A stretch of 64,000 bases of DNA from Citrobacter sp. (GCA_019415335.1 DXKH01000015.1:62001-126000); one strand, 5' to 3'; positions 36,505-44,970 are shown, counted from the stretch's first letter. The notes: a model not told the origin generated them from the letters alone. Numbers and translations: made by a program.

Positions 36505-37163
36505 GCGTTATCCAGATAGTGCTTGAGGGTTAAACGTAGCTCCGGGCTCATGCTGTCAAGATTGTTAAACAACCAGCGCAGATAGCCCGGATCGCGCTCA
36601 GCGACATCCGAGACGGCTTTGCCGCGATACTTGCCAAAGGTAAAGGTGGTCAACAACCCCGGCCGTCCGGTGATGTCGACCATCTGCTCTGCCGTCCAGC
36701 CGGAAGTATTCATAATATCGATGAGCAGCGCGGCGGTGATATAGCAGTCATAGAGTGCGCGGTGGTGATGCAGTCCCGCAGGGGTTTGTACGTTCAGTTT
36801 GCGCGACTTGTAGAGCGCCATATTGCTGTACTTAATCCCCGGCCAGAGGCGGCGGGAAAGTTTCATGGTGCAAATCCACTCGCCCGGCATGTCTGGTAGT
36901 ACGCGGCGGTCAAAGCTGGCGTTGTGCGCCACATACCATTCACTGCCGTAATAGTGGGGGATGACCTCTTCAATCCACGGTTTATCCACCACCATCGCTT
37001 CGGTAATGCGGTGAATCGCCATGGCCTGCGGCGAGATCGGCCGGTCAGGGCGCACCAGGTGGCTCATAGGGTTCACGATCTTACCGTCCACCACGTCAAC
37101 AGAGGCGATCTCTACAATCCCGCCCTGTAGGCCACAGGTCTCAGTATCAATGATGCGCAGCAT
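36501..37163 (-). CDS. exoX: Exodeoxyribonuclease X
   Basis: A 220-residue DnaQ-family 3'-5' exonuclease. The acidic motifs are [12 protein letters not shown] (near residue 4), [12 protein letters not shown] (near 90) and [11 protein letters not shown] (near 133). It acts in mismatch repair and UV resistance in E. coli. Confidence 0.96.
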   Translation of the reverse strand: MLRIIDTETCGLQGGIVEIASVDVVDGKIVNPMSHLVRPDRPISPQAMAIHRITEAMVVDKPWIEEVIPHYYGSEWYVAHNASFDRRVLPDMPGEWICTMKLSRRLWPGIKYSNMALYKSRKLNVQTPAGLHHHRALYDCYITAALLIDIMNTSGWTAEQMVDITGRPGLLTTFTFGKYRGKAVSDVAERDPGYLRWLFNNLDSMSPELRLTLKHYLDNA

Positions 37164-37186
37164 GTAAAACTCCTGACCGAAAACGA

Positions 37187-37843
37187 TTAGCGTAATGGAA
37201 TGATATCACCTTGCCAACCCTGTGCTGTGCGCTGCCCCGTTAATAACAGCGAACCGCGGTCGGCACGGACAATTAATTGTCCGTTTTCATCCCATAATGC
37301 GCTACTTCCCCGGGCATTGGCCATCAAGACGGCAATCGAGAATTGATGCGAGAAGCGCTGTAATCGTGACGTTGAGGCTAGCAACTCGGGTTCACTGACA
37401 CTTTGACTGGTGGTGAACAGAGAAAACGCCGGATCCAGATCGACTCCTTCCGGTTGCTCGTCTACCACGCTGATAGTTTTCAGGTCTTCACAAAGACATG
37501 CGCCGTGACTCTGATGAAACATGCGCGGTGAGGTCATCCACGGGGCAAAGACGGCAATTCCTTTAACAAAACGATTATTATACTCGACCGGAAGACCGGC
37601 AATGATCGTCATACGGTGTGTATGGGCAGCCTGAGAGAGCGGTTGTAGCAGACTACTATCCGGCGGTGCAGGCAGGCACTGCGATTCGTCCATGCAACCG
37701 AGTAATGAGAGAGAGGGAAACACCAACAGTTCACACTGATGTCGTGCTGCTGCGTCAATGAAATTCAGATGATGGGCGATGTGTTCGCGAACAGACGTTT
37801 TTAGCGGTTCATACTGTGCAGCGGCGATTTTCCAGCGTGACAT
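37187..37843 (-). CDS. yobB: Nitrilase-like protein YobB, probably catalytically degenerate
   Basis: A 218-residue carbon-nitrogen hydrolase-fold protein similar to E. coli YobB throughout. The family's catalytic triad is Glu-Lys-Cys; at the Glu position (usually FPE) this protein has Ser (LLVFPSLSLLGCMD, near residue 42), and the Cys-containing ICYD-type loop is not recognisable. It may bind a ligand rather than hydrolyse one. It starts 24 bp before exoX and is likely cotranscribed. Confidence 0.88.
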   Translation of the reverse strand: MSRWKIAAAQYEPLKTSVREHIAHHLNFIDAAARHQCELLVFPSLSLLGCMDESQCLPAPPDSSLLQPLSQAAHTHRMTIIAGLPVEYNNRFVKGIAVFAPWMTSPRMFHQSHGACLCEDLKTISVVDEQPEGVDLDPAFSLFTTSQSVSEPELLASTSRLQRFSHQFSIAVLMANARGSSALWDENGQLIVRADRGSLLLTGQRTAQGWQGDIIPLR

Positions 37844-37952
37844 AATGACTTCCTTTTCATAGTGTCTACAATCATCCTTAAATCATAGAATAAGAATGTA
37901 TATATACTGTAGCAGGCAATATGTAAGGATATGTAACTTCACTTCAAAGATG

Positions 37953-38183
37953 TTACTTAGGTTTAGGCTCATACGGTAAGCGTGACAACGAAACGGACGC
38001 CAGGCGGTGGGCGATGAGGCGCTCACGAAACCAGTCGCGCAGATGGGCGGGCTGCTCACGTTCTACCACTTCGGCGACAACGGGCATGTTGTAGCGTTCT
38101 TTAAACGCGACGCCGGCAGCGGCCAGATCAACGTTAACTTTGTCCATTTCAGCCTGTTCAAGCTGAGCCAGATTTTTGTGCAT
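37953..38183 (-). CDS. holE: DNA polymerase III theta subunit
   Basis: A 76-residue protein that binds and stabilises the epsilon proofreading subunit. The start [17 protein letters not shown] at 38183 matches E. coli HolE; nine in-frame codons upstream are not part of the family. Its promoter side faces the mobile element, whose left junction lies only 54 bp upstream of the start codon, so the insertion may replace some upstream sequence. Confidence 0.95.
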   Translation of the reverse strand: MHKNLAQLEQAEMDKVNVDLAAAGVAFKERYNMPVVAEVVEREQPAHLRDWFRERLIAHRLASVSLSRLPYEPKPK

Positions 38184-38232
38184 GGGCTTCTCCTTCAGTG
38201 TTGCGCGCAAAAGTTACTAACAGTCAGCCAAA

Positions 38233-38243
38233 ATGGCAAGCCG
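38233..38243. repeat. attL candidate
   Basis: ATGGCAAGCCG here and ATGACAAGCCG at 51542-51552 differ by one base and share an exact CAAGCCG core. They bracket the recombinase-bearing foreign segment, and joining the outer halves restores a plausible holE-yobA spacer. Inside, CCAAT and ATTGG sit at near-symmetric distances from the core, as expected of the arms of a serine-integrase attP. Confidence 0.65.
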
Positions 38244-38309
38244 TATTTTAACTAGGTGCCAATCCTAGCCGGGTGTACACTGTCTACTTCTCAGGCAGAC
38301 AGAGTAAAA

Positions 38310-40109
38310 ATGATGTCCAGATTATACAGTTATATCCGGTGGAGTAGTGCAAAACAAACGGCGGGAACATCTCTAGCCAGACAGACACAGGCGGCGCGTC
38401 TGTACGCTTCCCAGAACGGTCTGGAGTACACCGAAATATTAGATGCTGGGGTATCAGCGTTTAAAGGAAAGAACAGCACACAGGGCGCTTTAGGGGCCTT
38501 TATTCAGGCTGTTAAGGACGGGGTGATACCATCGGACAGTTGGCTATATGTTGAAAACCTGGACCGACTCACCCGGCAGGATATGCTCACCGCATTGAAC
38601 CTGTTCACCAGTTTGTTGGGGCTGGGCCTGACAATCGTCACAGGTATGGACAAACGCGTCTATACCGCAGAGAGCGCCGGAAAAGATATTTCCGATTTAA
38701 TGATCAGTCTGGTGATGTTTTCACGGGCCAACGAGGAAAGCAAAACCAAACAGGCACGAGCAAACGAGACCGCACGGGCATTAGTTGAACGTTTCAAACA
38801 GGGACACCCAACAAATATAAAAGTCATGGGCAATGATCCTTTCTGGTTTGATAACAGCATGACCAAATATGAGGCTGTTAAGCCTCACCCGGTCCACTGG
38901 ACCGCAGCACAAAAAATTGTGGAGTTGTTCCTGAAAGGGTGGGGAAGTAACAAAATAGCCAGCTATCTAAATTCAAATCTGGATGTTTACCCAGCACCAA
39001 AACCGACGAGGAGACGTATAGACCACGGCGTCACCCGGTGGAGTGTTCCAAATCTGGTAACGATGCGAAAAAATCCGGCGTTGAAGGGGGTTAGAAAACT
39101 GACCATTCAGGGAACAGAACACACGTTAGAAAATTACTATCCGGCATTGTGTACACCAGAACAATATGCACGTATCGAGAATATTCGACTGTCTAACAGG
39201 TCCCGCCAGGGTGAACAGCGCAATTTGATCAGTTTTCTATCTGGGATCGGTGTTCTGAGGTGTGGTCTATGCGGTGGACCGATGATTTTCTACCATAAAG
39301 AAGGAAATCTCCGTTATGTGTGCTCTGATGGAAAAATGCACCGATCATCCTGTAAATGCTGGAGTGTCAGAGGGGATCTTCTGGAGAATCTCACAGCACG
39401 GGCGTTGATTTATGGCTATACCCACAGCCTGTTATCAGGTCACACCCAGGCAGAGGACCTAACCCCAACAATTGAGGCTAAAGAGGGTGAACTGACATTA
39501 GTTAAAACCCAGTTGAGCAACGTCACAACCGCGATCACCACAACCGGACCTCTGCCTGTCCTTCTGGAACAGGTCACAGCGCTATCACAACGCGAACAGG
39601 CGTTATTATTAGAACTCGATAACCTGAAACAGCGTAAGGCTTTACAAGGCTCTGAATCAGACCTGGACGAACAGATTAAAAATACTCTGGGCCTTCTCAC
39701 TGGTGAGTTAATAAAAGATACAACCCACACAGACAGGATTCAGATCAGGGAAGTCATCAGAAAATGCATATCACGGGTGACCGTCACCAAATCGCCGGAC
39801 CTAACACTGAAATTTGATTTCCTGTTCCCAGACGATAGCCGTCTGATTTATCAGGGCGTTATGAAGGACCGCGAAAAATCCTATATGGTCACCAGGACAC
39901 CCCAGGATCAAATTTATACCCGGATTGCTGGTGTACTATCAGACGGCCTAGGAATGTCGCAAAGCGATTTGCAAGCAAAGCCGTATAACGGCCTGGGAGG
40001 CGATTTAAGCGCCTCAAATGTTGATGGGTACACAGATGCATCAGACAGGATGATCGCCGCTCTGGGGCTGTCTGAGTTGTCAGGAAACGACTTTTACGGG
40101 AAACGGTAA
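38310..40109 (+). CDS. Large serine recombinase (integrase of the element)
   Basis: A 599-residue protein. The N-terminal resolvase domain begins RLYSYIRWSSAKQTAGTSL, with the catalytic Ser near residue 10 and ENLDRLTRQDM near residue 83. The recombinase domain follows (about 170-290), then a zinc-ribbon region with CGLCGG and later Cys residues (about 330-370) and a coiled-coil segment (about 400-460). The ATG at 38310 (or the next codon, 38313) is chosen because homology starts there. It lies 66 bp inside attL, the usual place for a serine integrase, and probably drives integration and excision. Confidence 0.88.
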   Translation: MMSRLYSYIRWSSAKQTAGTSLARQTQAARLYASQNGLEYTEILDAGVSAFKGKNSTQGALGAFIQAVKDGVIPSDSWLYVENLDRLTRQDMLTALNLFTSLLGLGLTIVTGMDKRVYTAESAGKDISDLMISLVMFSRANEESKTKQARANETARALVERFKQGHPTNIKVMGNDPFWFDNSMTKYEAVKPHPVHWTAAQKIVELFLKGWGSNKIASYLNSNLDVYPAPKPTRRRIDHGVTRWSVPNLVTMRKNPALKGVRKLTIQGTEHTLENYYPALCTPEQYARIENIRLSNRSRQGEQRNLISFLSGIGVLRCGLCGGPMIFYHKEGNLRYVCSDGKMHRSSCKCWSVRGDLLENLTARALIYGYTHSLLSGHTQAEDLTPTIEAKEGELTLVKTQLSNVTTAITTTGPLPVLLEQVTALSQREQALLLELDNLKQRKALQGSESDLDEQIKNTLGLLTGELIKDTTHTDRIQIREVIRKCISRVTVTKSPDLTLKFDFLFPDDSRLIYQGVMKDREKSYMVTRTPQDQIYTRIAGVLSDGLGMSQSDLQAKPYNGLGGDLSASNVDGYTDASDRMIAALGLSELSGNDFYGKR

Positions 40110-40122
40110 GCAGGATTACGAC

Positions 40123-40518
40123 ATGACACGGACAAGGAAGGTAATTTTATTGGTGGTAGTGGGTTTGGCTGGCTGGATGTATTACAACTACACCGAGAAC
40201 GAGAAATTCATTAACTCACCAGAGGGAATGGACCAAGAAGCCCGATCATTGTCTTCTCATTATGGGGGGATGACCAGATCGAAGACGGGAAAAAGGTTTT
40301 TCGGTGGTTATGAGTGCAAAGGAACTTGTGAAGGTCACAGAGCTGGATCGCAATGGGCAAAGGAGCGTGATGTAACAGAAGAGTATTGTTTTTCACTCGA
40401 TGCGCCTCGATCCTTCCTGGAAGGTTGTGCAGCAGAGGCCTATCAACAACAAAGCGCTAGAGATGAGTCTGAGATTGATCGGGCTGAAGCCATGGGTGGC
40501 GACGGGGGGCGGTGGTAA
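40123..40518 (+). CDS. Small membrane-anchored protein with a Cys motif
   Basis: A 131-residue protein 13 bp after the recombinase, with the SD AGGA. One N-terminal membrane helix (about residues 7-24) is followed by a soluble part containing GYECKGTCEGHRAGSQWA (about 63-80) and later FLEGCAAEAYQQQ. I recall similar paired-Cys motifs in small phage-associated proteins of unknown function. Four Cys outside the membrane suggest disulfides or metal binding. No function is proposed. Confidence 0.7.
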   Translation: MTRTRKVILLVVVGLAGWMYYNYTENEKFINSPEGMDQEARSLSSHYGGMTRSKTGKRFFGGYECKGTCEGHRAGSQWAKERDVTEEYCFSLDAPRSFLEGCAAEAYQQQSARDESEIDRAEAMGGDGGRW

Positions 40519-40520
40519 TT

Positions 40521-40886
40521 ATGTTTATTAGCTATTGGATTATTGGTGTTTTTGTATTTGTGTTTCTCTGCGTATACAGGAGCTACAGCACTGTAGAGCG
40601 TGAATTGCGTTTGTATAGAAAGGAATATTATAACAATCATACTGATTTCAGAATCTGGGTAAATGACAACAAAAACAACCTGGAACAGTTACAGGATATC
40701 GATATTGACAGACTAGAAGAGGCTCACCGGATATTGACACAGGAGTGTAGAGAAAAGGGGATCGATGTTCCGTATTCGGTAGAGAGAACCTTTGAACAGG
40801 CGATGTATGCTATTAAGGGATCGCGTGGTTATCTGGGTCAATTAAAAAGGCTGGGTGTTTATACAGAGCGACACTTTGATGAATAA
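40521..40886 (+). CDS. Small membrane protein with a helical tail
   Basis: A 121-residue protein with a strong N-terminal hydrophobic helix (MFISYWIIGVFVFVFLCVY) and a charged helical remainder rich in Glu, Arg and Gln. The ATG at 40521 is taken; a GTG at 40512 is in frame and would overlap the previous gene. It ends just before a strong terminator, so recombinase and the two small membrane proteins form one transcript. Not recognised. Confidence 0.62.
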   Translation: MFISYWIIGVFVFVFLCVYRSYSTVERELRLYRKEYYNNHTDFRIWVNDNKNNLEQLQDIDIDRLEEAHRILTQECREKGIDVPYSVERTFEQAMYAIKGSRGYLGQLKRLGVYTERHFDE

Positions 40887-40890
40887 AAGA

Positions 40891-40915
40891 AAGGCCCCTA
40901 ATATGGGGCCTTTTT
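40891..40915 (+). terminator. Terminator at the end of the recombinase operon
   Basis: AAGGCCCC-TAATAT-GGGGCCTTTTT. The stem also has an A-rich 5' flank, so it may stop the opposing transcript from 41259 as well. Confidence 0.92.
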
Positions 40916-40929
40916 AATTATTAACAAAA

Positions 40930-41259
40930 TTAACGGTTTTTAGGTTGGTGTCCCGTGGCGGTTGGGCCATAATGCGCCCGTGGGGTTTTCTGCTTAGACT
41001 TCCTCACACGGCGGGGGCTTTCTGCCTGAGAACATATAGCCCCTGCCTTTATATACATATCTGCTTTTTTCATTTTCTCCTTGATATCTGCCAATAGCGG
41101 CTCGTGTTGTTGTCGTATTATCTCGTTTGTGATCCGTATCCTCAGTGGTTGCGGCACGATTGCCATCATCATTTTGTAACCTGCTAGCGTAATGTGCCTG
41201 GAGTACACCACGCACACAGCGCCACGCCACATAAAACTAACTATCTCTCTCTCCTTCAT
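40930..41259 (-). CDS. Small hypothetical protein, possibly spanin-like partner
   Basis: A 109-residue frame whose start overlaps the stop of the upstream gene (41256-41259, ATGA overlap). The chain has a mildly hydrophobic N-terminus, a helical middle (EIIRQQHEPLLADIKEKMKKADM) and a basic tail. The lipoprotein directly upstream makes a coupled small-envelope-protein pair conceivable, but there is no motif to support a lysis role. Low certainty. Confidence 0.45.
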   Translation of the reverse strand: MKEREIVSFMWRGAVCVVYSRHITLAGYKMMMAIVPQPLRIRITNEIIRQQHEPLLADIKEKMKKADMYIKAGAICSQAESPRRVRKSKQKTPRAHYGPTATGHQPKNR

Positions 41260-41504
41260 TCAGCGTCATCTCTGTCAAAGGTTTTGGTATAGGGACATTT
41301 CTGTGAGCGGGTTGTTATTGTGTAGGTCTCACCGTTCCCCGCCTCATAGATGCAAATCCGGCGTTGACCACCTGTTTCTATCTCTTCAGGGTCTGACAGC
41401 GTAATCCTCCCCGCTTGTGCGTCACAACTCGCCAGCAATGGCAGAACCACAGCACACACGAGCATTGCCTCTCTGAAGAGGCTAGGTTGTAAAATTCCTT
41501 TCAT
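41256..41504 (-). CDS. Small putative lipoprotein
   Basis: An 82-residue protein with a lipoprotein signal: hydrophobic stretch MLVCAVVLPLLASC with Cys in a lipobox near residue 27. The mature part is about 55 residues with two more Cys. It starts 15 bp after the tyrosine recombinase gene on the same strand, so the three genes are probably one operon. Function unknown. Confidence 0.6.
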   Translation of the reverse strand: MKGILQPSLFREAMLVCAVVLPLLASCDAQAGRITLSDPEEIETGGQRRICIYEAGNGETYTITTRSQKCPYTKTFDRDDAE

Positions 41505-41519
41505 TAGTAACCCTCATTT

Positions 41520-42095
41520 TTAGTAGTCAATTCCGCTGAACACGTCAGCAATATCTGAATCCATGATCCCGCAATATGCCAGCGTCACCGACTGGCTAGA
41601 GTGCCCGTAAAGTTGGGTTAGGGTAGGCAGTGACACACCCCGCTTTAAGGCGTGATATCCCAGGTTTTTACGTGGGGTATGTGCTGCAACATGCAGCCCC
41701 AGACGATCCCCGGCCTCTTTGAACTTTGTAGACACAGTCACCCGACTGATCGCCTTGCCCTTGGCTCTATTACTATCAACCTGAAACAGATATTCATGAT
41801 CGGGATTATTAGCCCGGCGTTCTGCAACGATTTCCAGCGCTCTGGCAGTCAGCAATATGGTCCTGGTCTTACCTGTTTTCTTTTCCTTCAGGTGAAGCAT
41901 GTTCCCATCCAGATTTTGAAAATCAACAAAACGGAGTGAGAGGGCGTCACTGATACGGGCCGCTGTCTGGTTCAGAAATACCCACAGATCCCCATAAATA
42001 GGAGAGGTGTTGAAACGGCGTAACAGGTTTTCAATCTCTGCAATTTGCGCCTTCTCCTTGACCGGGTTTACCTTCTTCATTCTCTTCTCCTTCAC
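41520..42095 (-). CDS. FimB/FimE-type tyrosine recombinase
   Basis: A 191-residue protein, the size of FimB/FimE and lacking the arm-binding domain of phage integrases. Catalytic landmarks are ARISDALSLR (first Arg, near residue 47), a Lys in KEKKTGKTR, HTPRKNLGYHALKRG (His-x-x-Arg, near 140) and LYGHSSQSVTLAYCGI (His and the nucleophilic Tyr, near 163-175). An alternative start five codons in (42080) is equally good. Since a serine recombinase already sits at the element end, this enzyme may act in dimer resolution, an inversion switch or a second mobility reaction. Confidence 0.83.
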   Translation of the reverse strand: MKEKRMKKVNPVKEKAQIAEIENLLRRFNTSPIYGDLWVFLNQTAARISDALSLRFVDFQNLDGNMLHLKEKKTGKTRTILLTARALEIVAERRANNPDHEYLFQVDSNRAKGKAISRVTVSTKFKEAGDRLGLHVAAHTPRKNLGYHALKRGVSLPTLTQLYGHSSQSVTLAYCGIMDSDIADVFSGIDY

Positions 42096-42411
42096 TCTCT
42101 ATTGCCCCTGTGGGGGTTAACCTGGGGTTAATCGCCTTTCGACTCTCATTATGTAATCTAGAGTCTCATCATTGATCGTAAAATGATCATTGTAAAGGGT
42201 TTTTTAACTAACACAGTGTGGGGATTATGTAAGAAAGAAGAACACCCCCGCCCCCCCGCGAAAGGGTCCTTATCAGGCGGGGATATATACACCTCTGCGA
42301 AAAATTCAAATCTCACTTGGAAATCTGCTAGACCGACAGTTCACACCCTAATGATTCGCAAGCGATCTTTACCGAATATCATAGTGAGATGATTGATTAT
42401 TAGACTGATCA

Positions 42412-42483
42412 TTATTCACACACAGGCTGTAGGCTATGCATAGACGTGCATAACCACTCACAGATTATGATTATTTATTCACA
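42412..42483. promoter_or_regulatory. Two DnaA-type boxes
   Basis: TTATTCACA occurs at 42412-42420 and 42475-42483, 63 bp apart in the same orientation, both matching TTATNCACA. Each runs directly into a CACA-rich repeat. Confidence 0.6.
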
Positions 42484-43148
42484 CAGATATGAATAGACTA
42501 CACACAGACGTAGACAGGCAGACCACATCACCACACATCAAGCACTTAGCATCTAACACTATCGACTTGTGTTAGTTAGGCTTGACTACACACAGATGCA
42601 TAGCTGTCTAACCTATAGACACAGATAGATGATCACAGTGAATGATTAACAGGCGAGCCTGTAGCACGGTGAATGATTTCACACAGTGATTAGTTAGCTA
42701 TGCAAAGTATGATCTTTTGGGGTAATCGTCATACAAATGGAGGTGATATTGATTGTTGTTTAGTAAACACACAGAAAGCAACAATCTATGCTTTTTATTG
42801 CTTATTCGCTATGACTCAGGCTATGCCTGGCTTGCACACAATATTATTTTCTTGCACACACATACCTGAAGAGGTAGGACACTATGCAGAATGCACCTGT
42901 AAGGCCTATTCAGGGCTATGTACACCACTACATAACGCTATTTAATACCTATTTAAACTGATTTATTGTTAATTGATACACATCAATGATATTCATCAGG
43001 AAAGTCTGTATAAGCACACACATATTCAGGTAATGATATTGAGATTCATTCTCACCGCACAGGATCCTTATACGGTCATTGTTCCAATTTCTGGAACAAC
43101 ACAGAGGCATCAGGAGATGCTCTAACGTGGCTCATATCCTGTAAAAGT

Positions 43149-43270
43149 CATCGGGAAAAATTCCCGATATACTCACCACATCATCAGGAAAAATTCCCGA
43201 TATACTCACCACATCATCAGGAAAATTTCCCGATATGAGAGTATGACATCGGGAAAAATTCCCGACTATA
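43149..43270. repeat. Iteron array with the palindrome ATCGGGAAAAATTCCCGAT
   Basis: Copies start at 43149, 43182, 43215 and 43247. The first two are 33 bp and nearly identical (ATC[G/A]GGAAAAATTCCCGAT plus ATACTCACCACAT); the third and fourth keep the palindrome but diverge outside it. Helically phased palindromes of this kind are typical of a replication initiator or repressor site. Confidence 0.8.
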
Positions 43271-43309
43271 TAGATCAATAATAAAACAAAAACCAATCAG
43301 ATCCTTTAA

Positions 43310-43560
43310 GACCTAAGATCAAGGAAAAAGGTCAAGGTCTGAGAGACACGGTTGTGTGTCTCTTTATGTTGTTAAAAGAGTGAAGGTCAAAGGCGAAGGC
43401 CGGTATACATGGACAAGCCTACGGCAACCCTAAAGCGGCTCTGCCACTTTAGATATGTGTGGTGAGCAAACAAGCTTCAGCTTGTGCGCTAGTCAATGTG
43501 AACCGAGCACGGCGCAGAGGGACCTCCACACGGTCCCGTTCAACCCCCAGCCGGGGTGGC
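43310..43560 (+). ncRNA. Candidate structured RNA in the control region
   Basis: A series of strong hairpins follows within 220 nt: AGAGACAC/GTGTCTCT (43342-43363, with a short T-run after it), CTAAAG...CTTTAG with inner GGC/GCC (43430-43452), ACAAGC-TTCA-GCTTGT (43470-43485), GGGACC/GGTCCC (43519-43537) and ACCCC/GGGGT (43543-43557). There is no open frame. An immunity or copy-control RNA is a possibility; the transcribed strand is assumed, not shown. Confidence 0.4.
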
Positions 43561-43694
43561 GGCGGTCGGGTCATTCGTTAAATACCCCTAAAACCTCCTG
43601 TAAGCGATTATAAGCGGTTTTCTCTTCTTCATAGTCTTGCCTTACCTAATCAATTTAAACGCCTTACAGCGCTCCCTGTGAGCTTAAATAAATA

Positions 43695-43724
43695 TTGACA
43701 TATTCTAAAATAATGTGGTATAGA
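43695..43724 (+). promoter_or_regulatory. Promoter upstream of the small-gene operon (distal)
   Basis: TTGACA (43695-43700), 18-bp spacer, TATAGA (43719-43724). Confidence 0.6.
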
Positions 43725-43763
43725 TCCGGCCTTGCTTTCTTTACAAAATTATACTTGACATGT

Positions 43764-43817
43764 TTCGCTAAATATATTAGCAAAGTTGTTGACAATCATT
43801 CTCATCTATGACATAAT
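43764..43817 (+). promoter_or_regulatory. Proximal promoter with operator palindrome and Fur-like site
   Basis: TTGACA (43789-43794), 17-bp spacer and CATAAT (43812-43817) make a strong promoter about 53 bp before the first gene. Just upstream, GCTAAATATATTAGC near 43767-43781 is a palindrome placed to act as an operator. Between the -35 and -10 boxes the sequence overlaps a Fur-like match (43785-43803, 14 of 19 positions of the consensus). Confidence 0.65.
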
Positions 43818-43869
43818 GGTTGTATAGCTTTGAAAATCAAAATAAAACACAACAAAAAAGGAGATACAC

Positions 43870-44292
43870 ATGGGCCGTAGACCTTCAATTAACTATGCAA
43901 CTGCAACCGCGCAAGAGATCGCAGAGGCAATCCTGACTGGTGTTACCACACGTCAGAATCTGAATTCCTGGCGTAGTCGCGTAGCAGGAAGTGCACGAAA
44001 GGCAGACCGAATTTATCCGCATACTCGCGAGGCAATGCAAATAGTAGAGGAGGAAATGTACAAACGCCGCAAAGCAACGCAGGTAAAAGACATCCTCAAG
44101 CCGTTTAACGGGCCATTGGCGATGGGTGCCAACGTTCTGGATATTATGAAGCCCGTGCTTGATGATTGGCGTCTGTTTCTGGTAGAGGAACACGGTGTTG
44201 GGCTGATGCCGGAGCAGGTTGCAGTGATTGCTCTACTTCAGAGCGCTGATTATCTGAACCAGATCAAAGATAAGCGTCAGGCGGTGCAATGA
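43870..44292 (+). CDS. Hypothetical protein, first gene of the element's main operon
   Basis: A 140-residue soluble, basic protein with the SD AAGGAG directly in front. The N-terminal half (MGRRPSINYATATAQEIAEAILTGVTTRQNLNSWRSRV) reads like a small DNA-binding helical domain. No family is recognised. It overlaps the next gene by 4 bp and sits directly behind the regulated promoter, the usual position of a regulator. Confidence 0.72.
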   Translation: MGRRPSINYATATAQEIAEAILTGVTTRQNLNSWRSRVAGSARKADRIYPHTREAMQIVEEEMYKRRKATQVKDILKPFNGPLAMGANVLDIMKPVLDDWRLFLVEEHGVGLMPEQVAVIALLQSADYLNQIKDKRQAVQ

Positions 44293-44513
44293 TTGCAGAG
44301 AGTAAAATCAAAAACGCCGCTTCTGTTATTACCCTCCTGTTAGACGACCAACGATCCAGCACAGTACGAAAAGCGCTGATAGATATCAGAATGATGTTTA
44401 CGGACATCGGCCTGATCCTACCGTTGGAAAACATACTCGACTACGTAGATATTCAGCCGACCGACACAGGCGGCTATCGTTTGCAAGTTGCAATCCCTGA
44501 GGTGAAAAAATGA
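44289..44513 (+). CDS. Small hypothetical protein
   Basis: A 74-residue acidic-to-neutral protein (MIAESKIKNAASVITLLLDDQRSST...) with 4-bp overlaps at both ends, so it is translated as part of a tight operon. No motif is recognised. Confidence 0.62.
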   Translation: MIAESKIKNAASVITLLLDDQRSSTVRKALIDIRMMFTDIGLILPLENILDYVDIQPTDTGGYRLQVAIPEVKK

Positions 44514-44689
44514 AACAGGATGAGTTTATCCCGGTGCTGATCGATCAGCTAGTGGCGTGGCACGTTGATTACGTCAAACAACAAACAGAAAAATTCGATA
44601 TTGGCAGTCCAGATTACCCGGCTAAACGTGATGCGGATGACTGGATGCAGCATTTTCAGATCTGGTTACAGACGAGAGGTAACAACTGA
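44510..44689 (+). CDS. Very small hypothetical protein
   Basis: A 59-residue frame (MKQDEFIPVLIDQLVAWHVD ... WLQTRGNN) whose ATG overlaps the preceding stop (ATGA) and whose stop overlaps the next ATG (TGATG). The coupling at both ends argues that it is real in spite of its size. Acidic, Trp-rich, helical; unknown function. Confidence 0.6.
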   Translation: MKQDEFIPVLIDQLVAWHVDYVKQQTEKFDIGSPDYPAKRDADDWMQHFQIWLQTRGNN

Positions 44690-44955
44690 TGACTGATATC
44701 ACTAAACCGCATAACCGCTTAGCGGTCACAGCACAAGCCGATCGCAACTTAGCGATCAACCAAATCATGAAACATCACAGACGCCAGCTAAAAGAAGGTA
44801 TGAGTCCGAAAGATATCGTGATGCCTCTGCTGATGCGTTGGCAAGATGCTTACGCTAGTGAGGGCCTTCATATGACGACTGATGAGATCCTCATATTCCT
44901 GATGCGTACCACATACAGCGATTTGCTCAAACTTGAATCACAGGGCGTTTGTTAA
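44689..44955 (+). CDS. Small hypothetical protein
   Basis: An 88-residue protein (MTDITKPHNRLAVTAQADRN...) coupled to the gene before it. Mostly helical and without membrane segments. Not recognised. Confidence 0.6.
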   Translation: MTDITKPHNRLAVTAQADRNLAINQIMKHHRRQLKEGMSPKDIVMPLLMRWQDAYASEGLHMTTDEILIFLMRTTYSDLLKLESQGVC

Positions 44956-44970
44956 CGAGAGGAAAAATGA

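Larger units (their letters stand above)
42096..43869 (+). other. 1.77-kb gene-free region: candidate replication origin and control region
   Basis: No convincing gene lies here. In order it holds: short GATC/TGATCA-rich repeats (42160-42200); two DnaA-type boxes; at least six CACACAG-type repeats between 42415 and 42775; an inverted repeat TTGTTCCA/TGGAACAA near 43079-43101; four 33-bp iteron-like units with a palindrome (43149-43270); a hairpin-rich block (43310-43560); and two promoters with an operator-like palindrome (43695-43817). The arrangement recalls an origin with copy or immunity control. Function is inferred. Confidence 0.55.

Noticed and set aside
42183..42392. 69-codon open frame after the tyrosine recombinase
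   Set aside because: Crosses a C-rich simple-sequence run and repeats, with no protein-like features.
42700..42945. 81-codon open frame in the origin-like region
   Set aside because: No ribosome site, Cys/His-rich irregular composition, and it runs through the CACACAG repeat field; probably chance.
43149..43270. CRISPR array
   Set aside because: The 33-bp units are contiguous with no variable spacers, and no cas gene is present; they are iterons or operators.
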